From Actinidia chinensis (taxonomy: Eukaryota > Streptophyta > Magnoliopsida > Ericales > Actinidiaceae), in assembly GCA_009663005.1 (NCBI GenBank), contig VIGQ01002361.1:10001-30000 (forward strand): DNA of 20,000 nt, given 5' to 3'. This document shows positions 18,365-20,000 of the stretch, one piece after another (the stretch's first letter is position 1; each line of letters starts with the position of its first letter). A program made the translations under genes and the position numbers. Under the pieces are notes generated by a model that had not been told where the DNA came from, made no database searches, and was given only the letters and a program-made list of their open reading frames with translations.

Positions 18365-18766
18365 TGCAAACACTTTACAGTGATTTGGCAAATCCGTGCT
18401 TACGTTCACTTCTCCAAGATCTCCTTGGGATTTCACTATCTTCAACAACCTTACGGGTACTTGCCAAACCTTTACACATTAGAACTCTTCTACTCTTCAA
18501 GAGTCTTCTAGTCTTGGATCTTTTACAATCACACAAAATGATTCTCTTAATAAGTTACAATGAATAAGAAGTTTTTAACTCACCAACTTTAGATAGAATA
18601 ATGAATACAGTGAAAGCTACTTTTATCTAGATTGATATAATTTTTATTTATTTTTGATTTTAATCAAAAACTCACAATGAATGCTCAAAAGATTGAAGTA
18701 ATGAATACAAGAGATGATAGAGTGTTTAAGATACTTCAATGCTTTCCTAACAACCTCAAAAGTTGA

Positions 18767-18773
18767 TTTTATA
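18767..18773 (-). promoter_or_regulatory. TATA box of the minus-strand LTR
   Basis: TATAAAA on the - strand within GGGCTTATAAAATCAAC, about 115 bp downstream (transcription sense) of palindrome cluster B and about 390 bp before the U5 motif. Confidence 0.45.
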
Positions 18774-18885
18774 AGCCCAGACATAATTTTGAATGTTATA
18801 GCATTAAATTAACTGATCTAACCATTATAATTTAACACCAGACGTTGGATATGTGATTTGGATGTGGCAAATTGAAGATTCAAAC

Positions 18886-19317
18886 TTCGATCGTGAACTT
18901 CGGTCGACCGAAGTTGAAGTTCGATCGACAATGGCCTGAATATCCAGTGAGCAACTACGTTGCTCTGTTTTGCATTTGCTTAACTTCGGTCGACCCAATT
19001 TTAAGTTCGGTCATCGTTTCACTAAATTTTCAAAGACCAAGTTTACTGCTCTGTTTTGCCTTGAACTTCGGTTGTGCCTTCTTGAACTTCGGTCGTGCAT
19101 CTCTTAACTTCGGTCGACTGAAGTTTAACTTCGGTCGTGCACCTGTTTAAATTTATTTGCATTAAGTTGGCCTTTTTGAAACTTCGGTCGTGCACCTTCT
19201 AACTTCGATCGACCGAATCTTAAGTTCGGTTGTCAGTGAACTGTAATTCCACTGATCAAAACTGTTTGCTTTTAAATTTCAGCCATGCACTTCAAGCTTC
19301 AGCTGTCAAGTTCGGTC
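18886..19317. repeat. Palindrome cluster B (CTTCGGTCGACCGAAG type)
   Basis: The motif TTCG[GA]T[CT] occurs 13 times in about 430 bp (starting at 18886 and ending with 19311), always on the + strand and usually preceded by AAC or AAG. At 18896-18915 it forms a perfect 20-bp palindrome, AACTTCGGTCGACCGAAGTT. At 19106-19125 the same palindrome carries one substitution, and half-sites or diverged versions appear at 18982, 19201 and elsewhere. Several copies continue as CGGTCGTGCA. Spacers contain CTCTGTTTTGC (about 18963 and 19050). It also creates a frame with repeated LNFGR units (18872-19150), which I do not call a gene. Confidence 0.85.
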
Positions 19318-19418
19318 ACCCAAACTTTTGATAGTGAACTATTTTGCTTCTTTTAGTTAACAGTTCTTATCGTTGATGTATCAAATTGAGTTTAAGTGTT
19401 AAACTCATACTTCTAACA

Positions 19419-19609
19419 TTTTTATGTACACATTAACATCAAATGTGACTTGTACACGTTTCAAATCTCATATTAAACTGTTTCAAATCTCATATTATAA
19501 ACTGTGATAACTCATCTTTAAAATCACTGTTATTTTTCTTTACTTAACAAGGATTTTCAATAAAAGTTTAGTTTGAGTTTAAATACTTGTGATCATCAAA
19601 ATTAAAACC
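19419..19609. other. AT-rich DNA flanking the LTR
   Basis: No gene recognised. CGTTTCAAATCTCATATTA and CTGTTTCAAATCTCATATTA (about 19458-19497) form a short direct repeat. Confidence 0.5.
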
Positions 19610-20000
19610 TTTATTTCAACATATGTAATATAAATCATAACTCATTTCGAATTTCAAATCTATCTCTCGCTATTTACGGTTGAAATTCATTTAAATTAAT
19701 CAAACAACTGAGATTTCATATGAGATTATTTGTTTTTTCCAAAACTATCACTTCTTTCTTTTCAAAGATGTGGCCCCCCACAGTTATGATCCAACGACCA
19801 ATTTTTTTTTAAAACTAGGCATATGTTTCACTAATTGGATCTTAGTGGGACTCAAAAAAATAAATAAAACACACATTTCTTCTCTCTCATTTTTGATTTT
19901 TTATATTTAATAATTTTTTATTATTTGATCAAATTTTTAAAATATTTTATTATTTTTACAATAAAAGTCTAAAAATATGAAAAAATTATTTAATTTAGGG
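19610..20000 (+). repeat. Dispersed repeat, copy 2 (copy 1 at 3815-4085)
   Basis: This is the same repeat, in the same orientation, as at 3815-4085, sharing ACTGAGATTTCATAT, the following pyrimidine run, the AAAG.T.TGG.CCC segment and the ACACATTTCTTCTCTCTCAT segment. Similarity is clear to about 19890. The remaining AT-rich sequence may belong to it but cannot be checked, because the window ends. Confidence 0.6.

Larger units (their letters stand above)
18365..19418 (-). mobile_element. Copia-like LTR on the minus strand, solo or orphan
   Basis: Read on the - strand it would start TGTTAGAAGTATGAG (from 19418) and end ...CTGTAAAGTGTTTGCA (to 18365), giving TG...CA ends and about 1,054 bp. 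Near the 3' end, GTGAACGTAAGCACGGATTT followed by GCCAAATCACTGTAAA (about 18411-18376) is the same conserved U5 segment seen in the Copia LTR at 13249-13281. TATAAAA on the - strand lies at 18773-18767, and the palindrome cluster at 18886-19317 lies in U3 upstream of it. No gag-pol or primer-binding site adjoins it: the sequence after the 3' end is a GA/TC microsatellite. The 5-bp flanks do not match, so the ends may be off or the insertion old. Confidence 0.55.

Noticed and set aside
18872..19150. 92-codon frame with repeated LNFGR units
   Set aside because: Created by the repeated AACTTCGGTCG motif of the palindrome cluster, which is better read as DNA-level structure.

Overview
This window looks like nuclear DNA of a flowering plant, most likely a eudicot. 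It is about two-thirds A+T, has no bacterial-style gene packing, and carries the remains of a plant-specific F-box/DUF295 gene, a Ty1/Copia retrotransposon, plant-type LTRs, a tRNA-derived SINE and many microsatellites. I find no intact, confidently functional protein-coding gene. Nearly all long open frames are products of low-complexity or repetitive sequence.

Layout, left to right. Bases 1-1640 are AT-rich intergenic DNA with a small hAT-like inverted-repeat element (205-433) and two GA microsatellites. Bases 1941-3035 form a striking low-complexity block: degenerate CCA repeats, then a polypyrimidine tract with 200 consecutive bases lacking A on the + strand, then degenerate GGT/GAT repeats in which the strand bias is reversed. 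Bases 3042-5010 are AT-rich and hold a diverged direct repeat, one copy of a dispersed repeat (a second copy is at 19610-20000), a G16 run and TC/TA microsatellites. Bases 5111-5806 hold a broken F-box/DUF295 gene.

Bases 5810-10700 hold a SINE (about 6455-6600), a stretch of raised G+C that I cannot identify (about 7200-8420), a 71-codon minus-strand frame of unknown origin (8646-8861), and a possible minus-strand gene start with a small 5' intron (10259-10600). Bases 11600-13323 are a decayed, internally deleted Copia element: gag zinc-knuckle remnant, protease domain with its DSG motif, then a 3' LTR.

Bases 13560-19418 look like an LTR graveyard. There is a possible minus-strand LTR (13560-14589), an unclassified dispersed repeat (14936-15770), a probable Ty3/Gypsy LTR on the minus strand (15784 to about 18000), and a Copia-like LTR on the minus strand (18365-19418). 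Two of these LTR-like units carry clusters of short CpG-containing palindromes just upstream of a TATA box. These clusters are the most interesting structures in the window. The genes here do not form a pathway: the picture is an intergenic, transposon-rich region with gene relics.
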